DNA from: Streptococcus pseudopneumoniae
GTDB lineage: Bacteria > Bacillota > Bacilli > Lactobacillales > Streptococcaceae
Direction of reading: 5' to 3'
Assembly: GCF_001068775.1 (NCBI RefSeq)
Contig: NZ_JWAJ01000123.1
Coordinates: forward strand, 1 to 58,186
DNA: 58,186 bases
Under the pieces are notes generated by a model that searched no databases, was not told where the DNA came from, and saw only the letters and a list, made by a program, of their open reading frames with translations. Made by a program: the position numbers and the translations under genes. Shown piece after piece: positions 41,568 to 50,657 of the stretch (its first letter is position 1; every line of letters starts with the position of its first letter).

Positions 41568-42122
41568 TTAGTGGTCGCTAAAACGACGGTACTCGATGTG
41601 GAAGTCAAAATAATTTTCTTCTTGTAATTTTTGGAAGATATCACGGTAGGCTTCTTCATCAAAGTGGTCGCCACGATATAGAATCTCAAAACTAAGACCT
41701 TCGTACTCCAAAAAAGCATTGGCGGTTTTGAAGCCGTTTTGTTTATAGAATTCCATGCGAGCTTTTCGCTGTTCGAGGTTATCGCATTCCTCATCCAAAC
41801 GTTCAACTTCAAGAATCATGGTACGCTGGTAAAAATCAATCAGCTTTTCAATGATTTCTTTGCCATAGCCGTGGCTACGCAAATGAGGCATAATGGCAAA
41901 AAAACTTATGTAGAAAGCCTTTTGATTGGAAATGGCAAAGGCAAATCCTACAAATTCCTCTTCGTTGTAAAAGGCGAAAAAGTGGGCATCGTCTCGATCT
42001 TGATATTGTAAAAATTCAGACAGGGATACTCGCTCTTCTTCAGGAAAGGCTTCGATATTTAACTTTTCAACTTTCTCAAGGTCTGGAAATACATCTGTAA
42101 TTAATTGGCTGGTTAAGCTCAT
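41568..42122 (-). CDS. GNAT N-acetyltransferase
   Basis: A 184-aa acetyltransferase. The acetyl-CoA loop RSHGYGKEIIEKLID is near residue 83, and RKARMEFYKQNGF is near 120. No membrane segments. The substrate is unknown. It stands alone on the minus strand, with an AGGAG site, between a repeat and a MATE pump gene. It is not related by position to the GNAT at 36739. Confidence 0.85.
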   Translation of the reverse strand: MSLTSQLITDVFPDLEKVEKLNIEAFPEEERVSLSEFLQYQDRDDAHFFAFYNEEEFVGFAFAISNQKAFYISFFAIMPHLRSHGYGKEIIEKLIDFYQRTMILEVERLDEECDNLEQRKARMEFYKQNGFKTANAFLEYEGLSFEILYRGDHFDEEAYRDIFQKLQEENYFDFHIEYRRFSDH

Positions 42123-42231
42123 GCATAAACTCCTTTTCTGTCACGATTATACCAGATTGTCTGTATATAGGCAACGCTTTCTTATTCAAACTCTCTTGTT
42201 CCCCTACTAGAAAGCTGATATAATAAGCCTT

Positions 42232-43602
42232 ATGAATAAAAAATCAACGGTGGACCTGATTCATGGTCCTATCCTTCCCGCGCTAATTAGTTTTGCATTA
42301 CCGATTTTACTGTCCAATATCTTTCAGCAACTTTATAATACGGCTGATATTTTGATTGTTGGACGTTTTCTAGGGCCAGACTCCTTGGCGGCTGTTGGAG
42401 CAACAACGGCTATCTTTGATTTGATTATCGGTTTTGCCCTTGGAGTTGGCAATGGAATGGGAGTGGTGATTGCCCGCTATTACGGAGCTCGTAACTTTTC
42501 AAAGATTAAAGAAGCTGTCGCAGCTACTTGGATTTTAGGGGCTCTTTTAAGTGTGATTGTTATGGCGATAGGTTTTGTTGGTCTCTATCCACTTCTCCAA
42601 TATCTGGAAACTCCTGCAGAAATTCTCCCCCAGTCTTACGATTATATCTCCATGATTGTCAGCTGTGTCGGCGTCAGCTTTGCCTACAATCTCTTTGCAG
42701 GTTTATTGCGGTCAGTTGGTGACAGCCTTGCGGCACTTGGCTTTTTGGTTTTTTCAGCTCTGGTCAATGTTGCCCTTGACTTGTACTTTATCACACAACT
42801 GCAATTGGGAGTCCAGTCTGCGGGTCTTGCGACAATCATATCGCAAGGTTTATCAGCCCTTCTCTGCTTTTTCTATATCCGCAGGAGTGTGCCTGAGTTA
42901 CTGCCTAGTCTCAAGCATTTTAAGTGGGACAAGGCCCTCTATGTAGATCTTTTGGAGCAAGGCTTAGCTATGGGGATGATGGGTTCTATTGTCTCTATTG
43001 GTAGCGTCATTTTACAATCATCGGTTAATAGTTTTGGAGCAGTCATTATCAGTGCTCAAACGTCGGCAAGGCGTATTATGGCCTTTGCTTTACTACCGAT
43101 GACCTCTATTTCGGCCTCCATAACGACTTTCACCTCTCAAAACTATGGAGCCAAGCGGCCAGACCGCATTGTCCAAGGGCTTCGGATTTCTAGTCGTTTG
43201 AGTATGTCTTGGGCAGCCTTTGTCTGTATTTTCCTATTCTTTGCCAGTCCTGCCTTGGTCTCCTTCCTGGCAAGCTCGACAGACTCTTATTTGGTAGAAA
43301 ATGGCACTTTGTATCTGCGCATCAGTTCTACTTTTTATCCCATCTTGAGTCTCTTGCTGATTTATAGGAACTGCTTGCAAGGTTTAGGGCAAAAACTCCT
43401 TCCTTTGGTATCTAGTTTTATTGAGCTTATAGGAAAGATTGCTTTTGTTGCTTGGATTATTCCTTGGTCTGGCTATTTAGGTGTTATTTTTTGCGAACCC
43501 CTTATCTGGCTAGCTATGACCATCCAACTTTACTTCTCGCTTTCCAAGCATCCATGGATCAAAGAAGGCAAGAAAATCTTGGTTGCTGGTGGGAAATCCT
43601 AG
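42232..43602 (+). CDS. MATE-family efflux transporter
   Basis: A 456-aa membrane protein with about 12 helices. The N-terminal block SFALPILLSNIFQQLYNTAD and the repeat-related half starting LEQGLAMGMMGSIVSIGSVI near 235 are typical of NorM/MATE. It expels drugs or metabolites in exchange for sodium or protons. This branch (starting LIHGPILPALISFA) differs from the DinF branch that follows recA in pneumococcus. A TATAAT lies just upstream. Substrates cannot be inferred. Confidence 0.9.
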   Translation: MNKKSTVDLIHGPILPALISFALPILLSNIFQQLYNTADILIVGRFLGPDSLAAVGATTAIFDLIIGFALGVGNGMGVVIARYYGARNFSKIKEAVAATWILGALLSVIVMAIGFVGLYPLLQYLETPAEILPQSYDYISMIVSCVGVSFAYNLFAGLLRSVGDSLAALGFLVFSALVNVALDLYFITQLQLGVQSAGLATIISQGLSALLCFFYIRRSVPELLPSLKHFKWDKALYVDLLEQGLAMGMMGSIVSIGSVILQSSVNSFGAVIISAQTSARRIMAFALLPMTSISASITTFTSQNYGAKRPDRIVQGLRISSRLSMSWAAFVCIFLFFASPALVSFLASSTDSYLVENGTLYLRISSTFYPILSLLLIYRNCLQGLGQKLLPLVSSFIELIGKIAFVAWIIPWSGYLGVIFCEPLIWLAMTIQLYFSLSKHPWIKEGKKILVAGGKS

Positions 43603-43699
43603 ATTGATTTACAAAAGAAAAATCCATTTCCTCTAGTGAAAATCAGGTAGACTTGTGTTATAATAAGAAAGATTAAAATGTGAAAAAAGGAGATTCCTA

Positions 43700-44416
43700 A
43701 TGGGACGTAAATGGGCCAATATCGTAGCTAAGAAAACAGCTAAAGATGGAGCTAACTCTAAAGTATATGCAAAATTTGGTGTAGAAATCTATGTAGCAGC
43801 TAAAAAAGGTGAACCAGATCCAGAATTAAACACTGCTTTGAAATTCGTTATCGATCGTGCCAAACAAGCGCAAGTGCCAAAACACGTTATTGATAAGGCT
43901 ATCGATAAAGCAAAAGGAAACACAGACGAAACCTTTACAGAAGGTCGTTACGAAGGTTTCGGACCAAATGGTTCTATGTTGATCGTTGATACTTTGACTT
44001 CAAACGTTAACCGTACAGCTGCCAACGTGCGTGCTGCCTTTGGTAAAAACGGCGGAAATATGGGAGCTTCAGGTTCTGTATCTTATCTCTTTGACAACAA
44101 GGGTGTTATCGTATTTGCAGGTGACGATGCTGATGCTATTTTTGAACTCTTGCTTGAAGCAGATGTTGATGTAGATGATGTAGAAGCAGAAGAAGGAACA
44201 ATCACTGTCTACACTGCACCAACTGACCTTCACAAGGCTATCGTTGCCTTGCGTGAATCTGGTATTGAAGAATTTCAAGTAACTGAATTGGAAATGATTC
44301 CTCAATCAGAAGTTGAGTTGTCAGGTGAAGATTTGGAAACATTTGAAAAACTTTACGGAGTCCTTGAAGACGACGAAGATGTCCAAAAAATCTACACAAA
44401 CGTAGACGGATTCTAA
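43700..44416 (+). CDS. YebC/PmpR-family protein (TACO1 homologue)
   Basis: A 238-aa protein, [20 protein letters not shown] onward, full length for YebC. Conserved: [43 protein letters not shown], and [19 protein letters not shown]. Members were described as transcription regulators, and more recently as translation factors that relieve ribosome stalling at proline runs. It has its own promoter region (TATAAT near 43660) and a strong terminator. Confidence 0.92.
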   Translation: MGRKWANIVAKKTAKDGANSKVYAKFGVEIYVAAKKGEPDPELNTALKFVIDRAKQAQVPKHVIDKAIDKAKGNTDETFTEGRYEGFGPNGSMLIVDTLTSNVNRTAANVRAAFGKNGGNMGASGSVSYLFDNKGVIVFAGDDADAIFELLLEADVDVDDVEAEEGTITVYTAPTDLHKAIVALRESGIEEFQVTELEMIPQSEVELSGEDLETFEKLYGVLEDDEDVQKIYTNVDGF

Positions 44417-44426
44417 GAATAAAAAT

Positions 44427-44460
44427 AACCCCTTTGAAAATTCAGTATTTTCAAGGGGTT
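44427..44460 (+). terminator. yebC terminator
   Basis: AACCCCTTTGAAAAT (44427-44441) pairs with ATTTTCAAGGGGTT (44447-44460) with one bulge, followed by TGTTT. Confidence 0.88.
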
Positions 44461-44541
44461 TGTTTATCTTGTGATGACAAAAGGGCAGGAAAGAGACAAA
44501 AATCTCTTTTTACAAAAACTTCATTTTTTATCTACAATCGT

Positions 44542-44630
44542 CTATAATCCAATGGATTGTGGAAATATCGTGGTGCTGGGATTTAGAAATCGAGACTTAG
44601 TCTACCGATTGCTATTCCCAGCACCTTTTT
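44542..44630 (+). ncRNA. candidate small RNA or orphan terminator
   Basis: TATAAT at about 44543-44548 is followed by a large hairpin, GGTGCTGGGA (44572-44581) with TCCCAGCACC (44616-44625), nested with AATCG/CGATT, and TTTTT. The unit lies in a 177-base gap with no gene. A good -35 is lacking. Confidence 0.35.
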
Positions 44631-44637
44631 AGTTATG

Positions 44638-45312
44638 TTAAATTTTCACTCCAGAATCAGATTGTTCTTTGCGATCTAGTCCGATGGCGAATTTACGGAT
44701 CAGAAGAAACTGACCATTTTTCTGCTTTACAAAGTTTAAAACAACTGCCTTACTAGGTGAACCAAGGGATAGATAGGAGATTCTTTTGGTTTCATAATCA
44801 CTGTCACTTGAATCTGCTTCAGAATCTGGAATCCCATGTTCACTGATAATGTCTTTGTAATTACTACCGCCTTGCCCTTGGTTGGAAGCGTCGCCCTCTA
44901 TTAAGGCATCAAACTGTTCTTGAGTTCAGGTAAAGATCTCTTCTTCCTCTTCATATTCATCAATGGTACTATTTGGCCAATCTTCATTGGTTGGTTCTTC
45001 CATGAGATAATTAGAAGAGCTACGATAGCCTCTTATAAAATCAGCGAAGATAGGAGTGAATAGCAATTGGCTTATCAGTACAATGATAATGGAAATGAGG
45101 CCAAAGCTTGAACCAATCATAGCTAATGTTTTTTGATTTTGGAGATTGAGGCCAATGCCGATGACTCCTAAGATCAAGGCAACAAATCCAAAGAGAAAGG
45201 ATAGACCATTGATAATTGGTATCCAAGAACCAAGAAGGGCCAGGGTTCCAAAGATGATGGCAAGGATTCCTAAGATTTTGTGTTCTTTTTGCTTCATTTG
45301 TGAATTACTCAT
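44638..45312 (-). pseudogene. DUF4190-like membrane protein gene broken by one stop codon
   Basis: ATG at 45312 gives MSNSQMKQKEHKILG. Three hydrophobic segments follow (ILAIIFGTLALLGSWIPII, FLFGFVALILGVIGIGL, MIGSSFGLISIIIVLIS), then an acidic tail. After EEEEEIFT comes TGA (complement 44926-44928). The same frame then continues TQEQFDALIEGDASN and further for about 95 codons to a TAA at 44638-44640, including a domain (SNYKDIISEHGIPDSEADS, KAVVLNFVKQKNGQFLLIRK) of the type common at streptococcal C-termini. One base change restores the whole gene. The TTGACA-17-TATAAT promoter (45381 downward) remains intact. Confidence 0.8.
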
Positions 45313-45358
45313 TTCTAGTAAACTGGATTTGTGTTCGTGTGAGATAGTGTTTATTATA

Positions 45359-45381
45359 GATAAAATAAGAGCTGATGTCAA
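45359..45381 (-). promoter_or_regulatory. promoter of the broken membrane-protein gene
   Basis: On the minus strand TTGACA begins at 45381, followed by 17 bases and TATAAT, a near-consensus sigma-70 promoter. It lies back-to-back with the MarR promoter, and the first GTTCTC operator-like site is in between. Confidence 0.7.
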
Positions 45382-45395
45382 TTTATACCGAGATA

Positions 45396-45478
45396 GTTCT
45401 CATAGAAACTTTTTCTTGACATCTTTTCTGAAAATGATAAAATAGTTCTCATGGAAACTTAATTGTTCTCAAGAGAAC
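45396..45478 (+). promoter_or_regulatory. MarR operon promoter with three GTTCTC dyads
   Basis: TTGACA (45416-45421), 16 bases, TAAAAT (45438-45443). Dyads GTTCTC-AT-AGAAAC (45396-45409), GTTCTC-AT-GGAAAC (45445-45458) and GTTCTC-AA-GAGAAC (45465-45478) lie before the -35 and after the -10. They are probable sites for the MarR protein encoded downstream, giving autoregulation. Confidence 0.75.
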
Positions 45479-45503
45479 TATTTTTACTTAGAAGGGAGAT
45501 AGC

Positions 45504-45965
45504 ATGGATAAACCGATGTTGGTCTTTAAACGTTTTGGTCACCAGTTACATCTGATGGTACAAAAGGAAGCCAAGCGTTGTGGTATTGAATTTATGGGGG
45601 GACCGCAAGGGCAGGTCATTCGTTTTTTAGAACGTCGTGAGCATGAACAAGAATTAACACTCATCAAGGATATTGAACAAGAACTCAATATTACCAAGTC
45701 AGTTGCTAGTAATTTGGTCAAGCGTATGGTGCAAAATGGTTTGGTAGAGTTGGAGGCGAGTCCAAGTGATAAACGGGCGAAATTTGTTCATTTGACCGAA
45801 AAATCACGCTCTCAAATGAAGCAAGTTAAGTCTTTCTTTAATCTAATTGACCGTAGTTTACTTGATGGCATTTCCGAAGAGAATCTCCTTATCTTTGAAG
45901 AAGTCCTTGGAAAACTACAAGCAAATGTAGAAAAAATAGGAGATAAGAATGAAGAAACTCGCTAA
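45504..45965 (+). CDS. MarR-family transcriptional regulator
   Basis: A 153-aa winged-helix regulator. The DNA-binding part is LTLIKDIEQELNITKSVASN, then LVKRMVQNGLVELEASPSDKRAKFVHLTEKS, with the beta-wing DKRAK. Dimer helices lie at both ends. It overlaps the first ABC half by 17 bases, so it is the operon's first gene and likely represses it through the GTTCTC dyads. The ligand would be a drug or lipid carried by the pump. An AAGGGAG site precedes ATG. Confidence 0.9.
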   Translation: MDKPMLVFKRFGHQLHLMVQKEAKRCGIEFMGGPQGQVIRFLERREHEQELTLIKDIEQELNITKSVASNLVKRMVQNGLVELEASPSDKRAKFVHLTEKSRSQMKQVKSFFNLIDRSLLDGISEENLLIFEEVLGKLQANVEKIGDKNEETR

Positions 45966-47718
45966 GCGTATCACAGGAAAAGAGTGGGGCATGATTCTAA
46001 TAACTGTTCTCTTTACCTGTTGCTCGGTCTATCTAGAGTTAGAAGTACCGACTTACGTTTCAAAAATAACAGAATTACTCGGAACGCCAGGTACGGAGTT
46101 GGGAGACCTTTGGTCGCCAGCAACTAAGATGATGGGTTTGTCATTCTTAGCCTTCCTATCATCTGTAACAGTTGGATTTTTTGCCGCTCGAGTTGCAGCA
46201 TCCTATACGGCTCATCTACGAAGCGATATTTTTAATCGTGTTTTGGATTACTCCCAGACAGAAATTAAACGTTTTTCAATTCCCAGTCTATTGACTCGGA
46301 CAACTAATGATATCACGCAGATTCAGATGCTCTTTACCATGGGACTTCAGGTAGTCACTCGCGGACCAATCATGGCGCTTTGGGCTATTGGGAAAATCCT
46401 TGGCAAGTCAGAATACTGGATTTGGGCAGTAGTGGTGGCAGTCATTGTCAATGTTCTGATGACAACTGTCTTGATGACTTTGGCCTTTCCCAAACAATCT
46501 GTCATTCAAAAATTGACAGATAAACTGAACAGTATTACTCGTGAAAGCTTGACAGGGATTCGGGTTGTTCGTGCATACAATGCTGAGGAATATCAAGATA
46601 AGAAATTCGAAGAAGCCAATGATGAAGTCACACGACTCAATCTCTTTGTAAGTCGCTTAATGGCCATTATGAATCCTATTATGATGGCAATTTCTAGCGG
46701 CTTGGTCCTTGCCATTTACTGGATTGGTGCTTATCTTATCAACGACGCTAGCTTGACAGAGCGTCTACCCCTCTTTAGCGATATGGTGGTCTTCATGTCC
46801 TATGCTATGCAAGTGGTAATGGGCTTCTTACTCATGGGTGCTCTCTTTATCGTCTTGCCTCGTACCTTGGTTTCTGCAGGTCGTATCAATCAAGTCTTGG
46901 ACCTTCATTCCACTATTGAAAATCCTAGTCACCCACAGACAGCAAACTCTTCTGTAAAAGGTCAAGTGGAATACCGCGATGTAACCTTTCGTTACTCTAA
47001 AAACTCAGAAGCAGTTGTGGAACATGTCAGCTTCAAGGCAGAAGCAGGGCAAACCATTGCCTTTATCGGATCAACTGGTTCTGGTAAATCTACTCTAGTT
47101 AACCTCTTACCCCGTTTTTATGATGTGTCAGAGGGAGAAATTCTAGTAGACGGCGTCAATGTTCAGAATTATGACTTAGAAGATTTGCGTAATAAAGTTG
47201 GCTATATCCCTCAAAAAGCTGTGCTCTTTTCTGGAGATGTCAAGGGCAATCTCAACTTTGGTAAGAGTCAAGAAACGCCACTAAGTGAGACGGCCATGTG
47301 GCAAGCTCTGGAATTGGCTCAATCTAAAAACTTTATAGAAGATAAGGAAGCGGGCATAGCTTCAGAAGTAGCTCAAGGCGGGACCAATTTCTCAGGTGGA
47401 CAGAGACAACGTCTGGCCATTGCACGCGCCCTGGCTCGTAAACCAGAGATTCTCATTTTTGATGATTCATTCTCAGCCTTGGACTACAAGACCGATCGTA
47501 TCTTGCGTCAAGTATTAGCTGAAAAAACACAATCCATGACCAAGTTAATCGTTGCCCAACGCATTTCAACCATTATGGATGCAGATCTGATCTTAGTCTT
47601 GGATCAAGGTAAAGTCGTGGGACAAGGCACCCACAAGGAACTTCTTGCAAACAATGAAGTTTACCAAGAAATTGCTTATTCACAACTATCGAAGGAGGAA
47701 TTGGAACATGGAAAATAA
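45949..47718 (+). CDS. ABC exporter half, degenerate-site subunit
   Basis: A 589-aa half transporter: six transmembrane helices (about 15-310) and an ATPase. Walker A is IGSTGSGKST, signature FSGGQRQRLAIAR, and Walker B ends IFDDSFSALD, with Asp where the catalytic Glu normally is. That is the degenerate half of a heterodimeric multidrug exporter (LmrC/BmrC type). Its partner, with the normal Glu, follows and overlaps by 11 bases. Together they would export amphiphiles or peptides. Confidence 0.88.
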   Translation: MKKLAKRITGKEWGMILITVLFTCCSVYLELEVPTYVSKITELLGTPGTELGDLWSPATKMMGLSFLAFLSSVTVGFFAARVAASYTAHLRSDIFNRVLDYSQTEIKRFSIPSLLTRTTNDITQIQMLFTMGLQVVTRGPIMALWAIGKILGKSEYWIWAVVVAVIVNVLMTTVLMTLAFPKQSVIQKLTDKLNSITRESLTGIRVVRAYNAEEYQDKKFEEANDEVTRLNLFVSRLMAIMNPIMMAISSGLVLAIYWIGAYLINDASLTERLPLFSDMVVFMSYAMQVVMGFLLMGALFIVLPRTLVSAGRINQVLDLHSTIENPSHPQTANSSVKGQVEYRDVTFRYSKNSEAVVEHVSFKAEAGQTIAFIGSTGSGKSTLVNLLPRFYDVSEGEILVDGVNVQNYDLEDLRNKVGYIPQKAVLFSGDVKGNLNFGKSQETPLSETAMWQALELAQSKNFIEDKEAGIASEVAQGGTNFSGGQRQRLAIARALARKPEILIFDDSFSALDYKTDRILRQVLAEKTQSMTKLIVAQRISTIMDADLILVLDQGKVVGQGTHKELLANNEVYQEIAYSQLSKEELEHGK

Positions 47719-49468
47719 GAAAATGTCCTTATGGAAACAGTGTAGACCTTTTCTAGCAGGTCTCCAACTTCCCCTACTAATCGCAGTTGTGGCGGCTATA
47801 TGTTCAAGTATTATCACGGTTTATGGACCAACTAAGATCAAAGAAATTACCAATTTGATTTCAGATGGGTTAATGGCAGAGATTGACCTAGAGGCTGTCT
47901 CAAGTATTGCTAGCTTTTTGGTTATCCTCTATGTGCTTGGGATTATCCTGAACTATACGCAAGCCTACATTTTTTCAACTAGTATCCAACATTTCTCAAA
48001 ACGTTTGCGGACAGCTATTGCTGAGAAAATCAATCGCTTGCCACTTGCTTATTTTGACCGTCATTCTCAAGGGGACACCCTTTCTCGTGTGACTAATGAC
48101 GTTGATACAGCAGCTCAGTCTCTTAACCAAAGCCTTGGGACAGTTCTTTCAGCCAGCTTTTTACTGATTGCTGTTTTGATTACCATGTTTGGTATGAACT
48201 GGATTTTGGCACTGGTAACCGTTGTTTCAACCCTTGTTGGATTTGCGGCGGTTTCCGTAATTATGGCCAAGTCGCAGGGCTACTTTAAAGCTCAACAAAA
48301 CAACCTAGCAGCTGTAAATGGCTATGTGGAAGAAATGTACTCTGGCCACAATGTGGTGACCAGCTATAATGCTGTGGAACCAACAAAAGACACATTTGCA
48401 GGCTTGAATCAGAATCTACATGATAGCATCTGGAAATCTCAGTTTATCTCTGGAATTATGATGCCTGCCATGGTTTTTGTAGGCAACTTTAGTTATGTTC
48501 TAGTCATTATCGTCGGTGCTGCCTTGGCTCTTGAAGGGTATATCAGTATCGGGATTATTGTAGCCTTCATGGTTTATGTTCGAACCTTCTCGCAACCCTT
48601 ATCACAGATTGCCCAAGGAATTACCAGCTTACAACAAGCTAGTGCAGCCATGACTCGTGTCTTCGAATTTCTAGGTGAAGAGGAAATGGAAGATGAATCT
48701 CATAAGGAAAGACAATTGACCAACATGAAGGGTGAAGTAATCTTCGACAGAGTTTCATTTGGCTACACACCGGAGCGAACGATCATTCATGACTTTTCTG
48801 CGACAGCTCATGCAGGTCAAAAGGTTGCTATTGTTGGACCAACTGGAGCTGGGAAGACGACCATTGTTAACCTCTTGATGAAGTTCTATGAGATTGATAA
48901 GGGAAGTATTCGCATTGATGGTGTGGATACTAAGGCTATGAAGCGCTCAGAAGTACACGATGCCTTTTCAATGGTCTTGCAGGATACCTGGCTCTTTGAA
49001 GGAACCATTCGTGACAATCTCATCTACAATCAAACAGGTATCAGTGATGAAGAAGTGATTGAAGCTGCCAAAGCAGTCGGAATCCACCACTTCATCACAA
49101 CCTTACCTGATGGTTACGATACAGTCTTAGATGATACAGTGACCTTGTCAGTCGGGCAGAAACAACTCTTGACCATTGCTCGTGCTCTGCTCAAAGATGC
49201 TCCGCTCTTGATTCTGGACGAAGCAACATCCTCAGTCGATACTCGTACAGAGGAGTTGATTCAAAAGGCTATGGATCGTTTGATGGAGGGACGCACATCC
49301 TTTGTTATTGCCCATCGCTTGTCAACGATCCGCAATGCTGACTTGATTCTGGTCATGAAAGAAGGAAACATCATCGAGCAAGGAAATCATGAAGAGCTTA
49401 TGGCTCAGGGTGGTTTCTATGCCGACCTCTACAATAGTCAATTTATAGAAGACCAAGTAGAAGAATAG
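47708..49468 (+). CDS. ABC exporter half, catalytic-site subunit
   Basis: A 586-aa half transporter with a longer N-terminal helix (LAGLQLPLLIAVVAAICSS) and TMD to about 320. Walker A is VGPTGAGKTT, Walker B ends ILDEATSSVD (normal Glu), but its signature reads LSVGQKQLLTIAR (SVGQ instead of SGGQ). The two halves are thus complementary: one good Walker B, one good signature. I start at ATG 47708 (MENKKMSLWKQ), after GGAGGAATTGG, not at the earlier in-frame ATG. A terminator follows. Confidence 0.88.
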   Translation: MENKKMSLWKQCRPFLAGLQLPLLIAVVAAICSSIITVYGPTKIKEITNLISDGLMAEIDLEAVSSIASFLVILYVLGIILNYTQAYIFSTSIQHFSKRLRTAIAEKINRLPLAYFDRHSQGDTLSRVTNDVDTAAQSLNQSLGTVLSASFLLIAVLITMFGMNWILALVTVVSTLVGFAAVSVIMAKSQGYFKAQQNNLAAVNGYVEEMYSGHNVVTSYNAVEPTKDTFAGLNQNLHDSIWKSQFISGIMMPAMVFVGNFSYVLVIIVGAALALEGYISIGIIVAFMVYVRTFSQPLSQIAQGITSLQQASAAMTRVFEFLGEEEMEDESHKERQLTNMKGEVIFDRVSFGYTPERTIIHDFSATAHAGQKVAIVGPTGAGKTTIVNLLMKFYEIDKGSIRIDGVDTKAMKRSEVHDAFSMVLQDTWLFEGTIRDNLIYNQTGISDEEVIEAAKAVGIHHFITTLPDGYDTVLDDTVTLSVGQKQLLTIARALLKDAPLLILDEATSSVDTRTEELIQKAMDRLMEGRTSFVIAHRLSTIRNADLILVMKEGNIIEQGNHEELMAQGGFYADLYNSQFIEDQVEE

Positions 49469-49474
49469 TAATTC

Positions 49475-49500
49475 AAAAGAAGGCTTGACGGCCTTCTTTT
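49475..49500 (+). terminator. ABC exporter operon terminator
   Basis: AAAAGAAGGC-ttgacg-GCCTTCTTTT, followed by TCTG. Confidence 0.9.
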
Positions 49501-49584
49501 TCTGCACTATACTAGAGTAGGAGATGCTAGCGGACTCGTTCTGTCAGGCTTCTTGTGTAAAATCTAGAAACAACGAGAAAACAG

Positions 49585-50088
49585 ATGAAAAACTATCAAG
49601 AATGGTACGAGAAGAGGAAATCAAGTCTTCTTCGACATCCACAACTATTGCAATTGATGCGAGTTTTTAATCGCATGATGACAGTTCTGATGCCCTTAGC
49701 TTACTTGACCTTGTTGGGCACAAACTTTGTAAGTAAAGGGGTTGGGAGCGACCTTTATGCATATATCTTAGTGCCAGCTTCTGGCTTTGTCCTATTGACG
49801 CTAGTTCGTAAGTGGATCAATCAACCACGTCCTTATGAGACTTGGGAAATTATTCCGCTACTAGACAAGGACAGCTCTGGGAATTCAATGCCTAGTCGCC
49901 ATGTCTTTTCAGCAACCATCATTTCCATGGCTTGCCTGCATGCAAATCTGCCTGTGGGGTTGGTTTTGTTGGTCTTATCAGCTCTTCTCGGTCTTGTGCG
50001 GGTTTTAGGTGGCGTTCATTATCCCAAGGATGTTTTAGTTGGCTACGCTTGTGGCCTCCTTTGGGGAATTCTTTTCTTTATTTTCTAA
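49585..50088 (+). CDS. PAP2-family phosphatase
   Basis: A 167-aa membrane protein with about five helices. The three PAP2 motifs are KWINQPRPYE (KxxxxxxRP-type), NSMPSRHVFSAT (PSGH-type; Ser-Arg-His here), and RVLGGVHYPKDVLVG (SRxxxxxHxxxD-type). It would dephosphorylate undecaprenyl pyrophosphate or phosphatidic-type lipids, helping recycle the cell-wall lipid carrier. No ribosome site as strong as usual (AACGAG/AGAAAACAG). Stands alone. Confidence 0.88.
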   Translation: MKNYQEWYEKRKSSLLRHPQLLQLMRVFNRMMTVLMPLAYLTLLGTNFVSKGVGSDLYAYILVPASGFVLLTLVRKWINQPRPYETWEIIPLLDKDSSGNSMPSRHVFSATIISMACLHANLPVGLVLLVLSALLGLVRVLGGVHYPKDVLVGYACGLLWGILFFIF

Positions 50089-50093
50089 AAAGC

Positions 50094-50150
50094 AAAGCAA
50101 GTGGGCTTGGTCTCGTAACCACTTACGGGTCAAAAGTGACCACTTGCTTT
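50094..50150 (+). terminator. terminator after the PAP2 gene
   Basis: AAAGCAAGTGG (50094-50104) pairs with CCACTTGCTTT (50140-50150), followed by TTTG. The 35-base loop may form inner pairs. Confidence 0.75.
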
Positions 50151-50206
50151 TTTGCCCTTGTAAAGTCCTCTGGCCTTTGGTATAGTAGATGCAGAAAGGA
50201 GATAGG

Positions 50207-50653
50207 ATGAAGTTACGAATCGAGATTGATAGTGAATTAACTGAGACAGAGATTGTCATCAAAGCTGCAGCCCTGACAGATGAAATAGCTGACTTGCAAC
50301 GACTCTTGCAAGAAACCAAAGCTCCTAGGTTGATCTTTTATAAGGGGACGGGTGAGTACTACTTAGACTTGGCAGAAATCCTCTTTTTTGAGACGGAAGG
50401 GAGCAAGATTTACGCCCATACCCAGAAAGAGGCCTACGAGGTTCGGCTCAAGCTTTATGAGTTGGAGTCTATCCTGCCACGCTATTTCAGTCGGGTATCC
50501 AAGTCGACTATTGCTAATATTCGGCAAGTTTACTCGGTTGACAAATCCTTTTCAGGGACAGGAACTATTTCCTTTTATCAGACCCACAAGGAGGTTCACG
50601 TGTCACGGCACTACCAATCCCTCCTAAAAGAAAATCTAAGAAACATGAGGTAA
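50207..50653 (+). CDS. LytTR-domain transcription regulator
   Basis: A 148-aa regulator without a receiver domain. The LytTR DNA-binding domain runs from about 50 to 147: YKGTGEYYLDLAEILFFETE, ILPRYFSRVSKSTIANIRQV, ISFYQTHKEVHVSRHYQSLL. The first 45 residues are helical. It pairs with a LiaF-like membrane gene 4 bases downstream. Such stand-alone LytTR/membrane-inhibitor couples are used in streptococcal competence and envelope control. I start at ATG 50207, after AAAGGAGATAGG. Confidence 0.88.
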   Translation: MKLRIEIDSELTETEIVIKAAALTDEIADLQRLLQETKAPRLIFYKGTGEYYLDLAEILFFETEGSKIYAHTQKEAYEVRLKLYELESILPRYFSRVSKSTIANIRQVYSVDKSFSGTGTISFYQTHKEVHVSRHYQSLLKENLRNMR

Positions 50654-50657
50654 GAAC

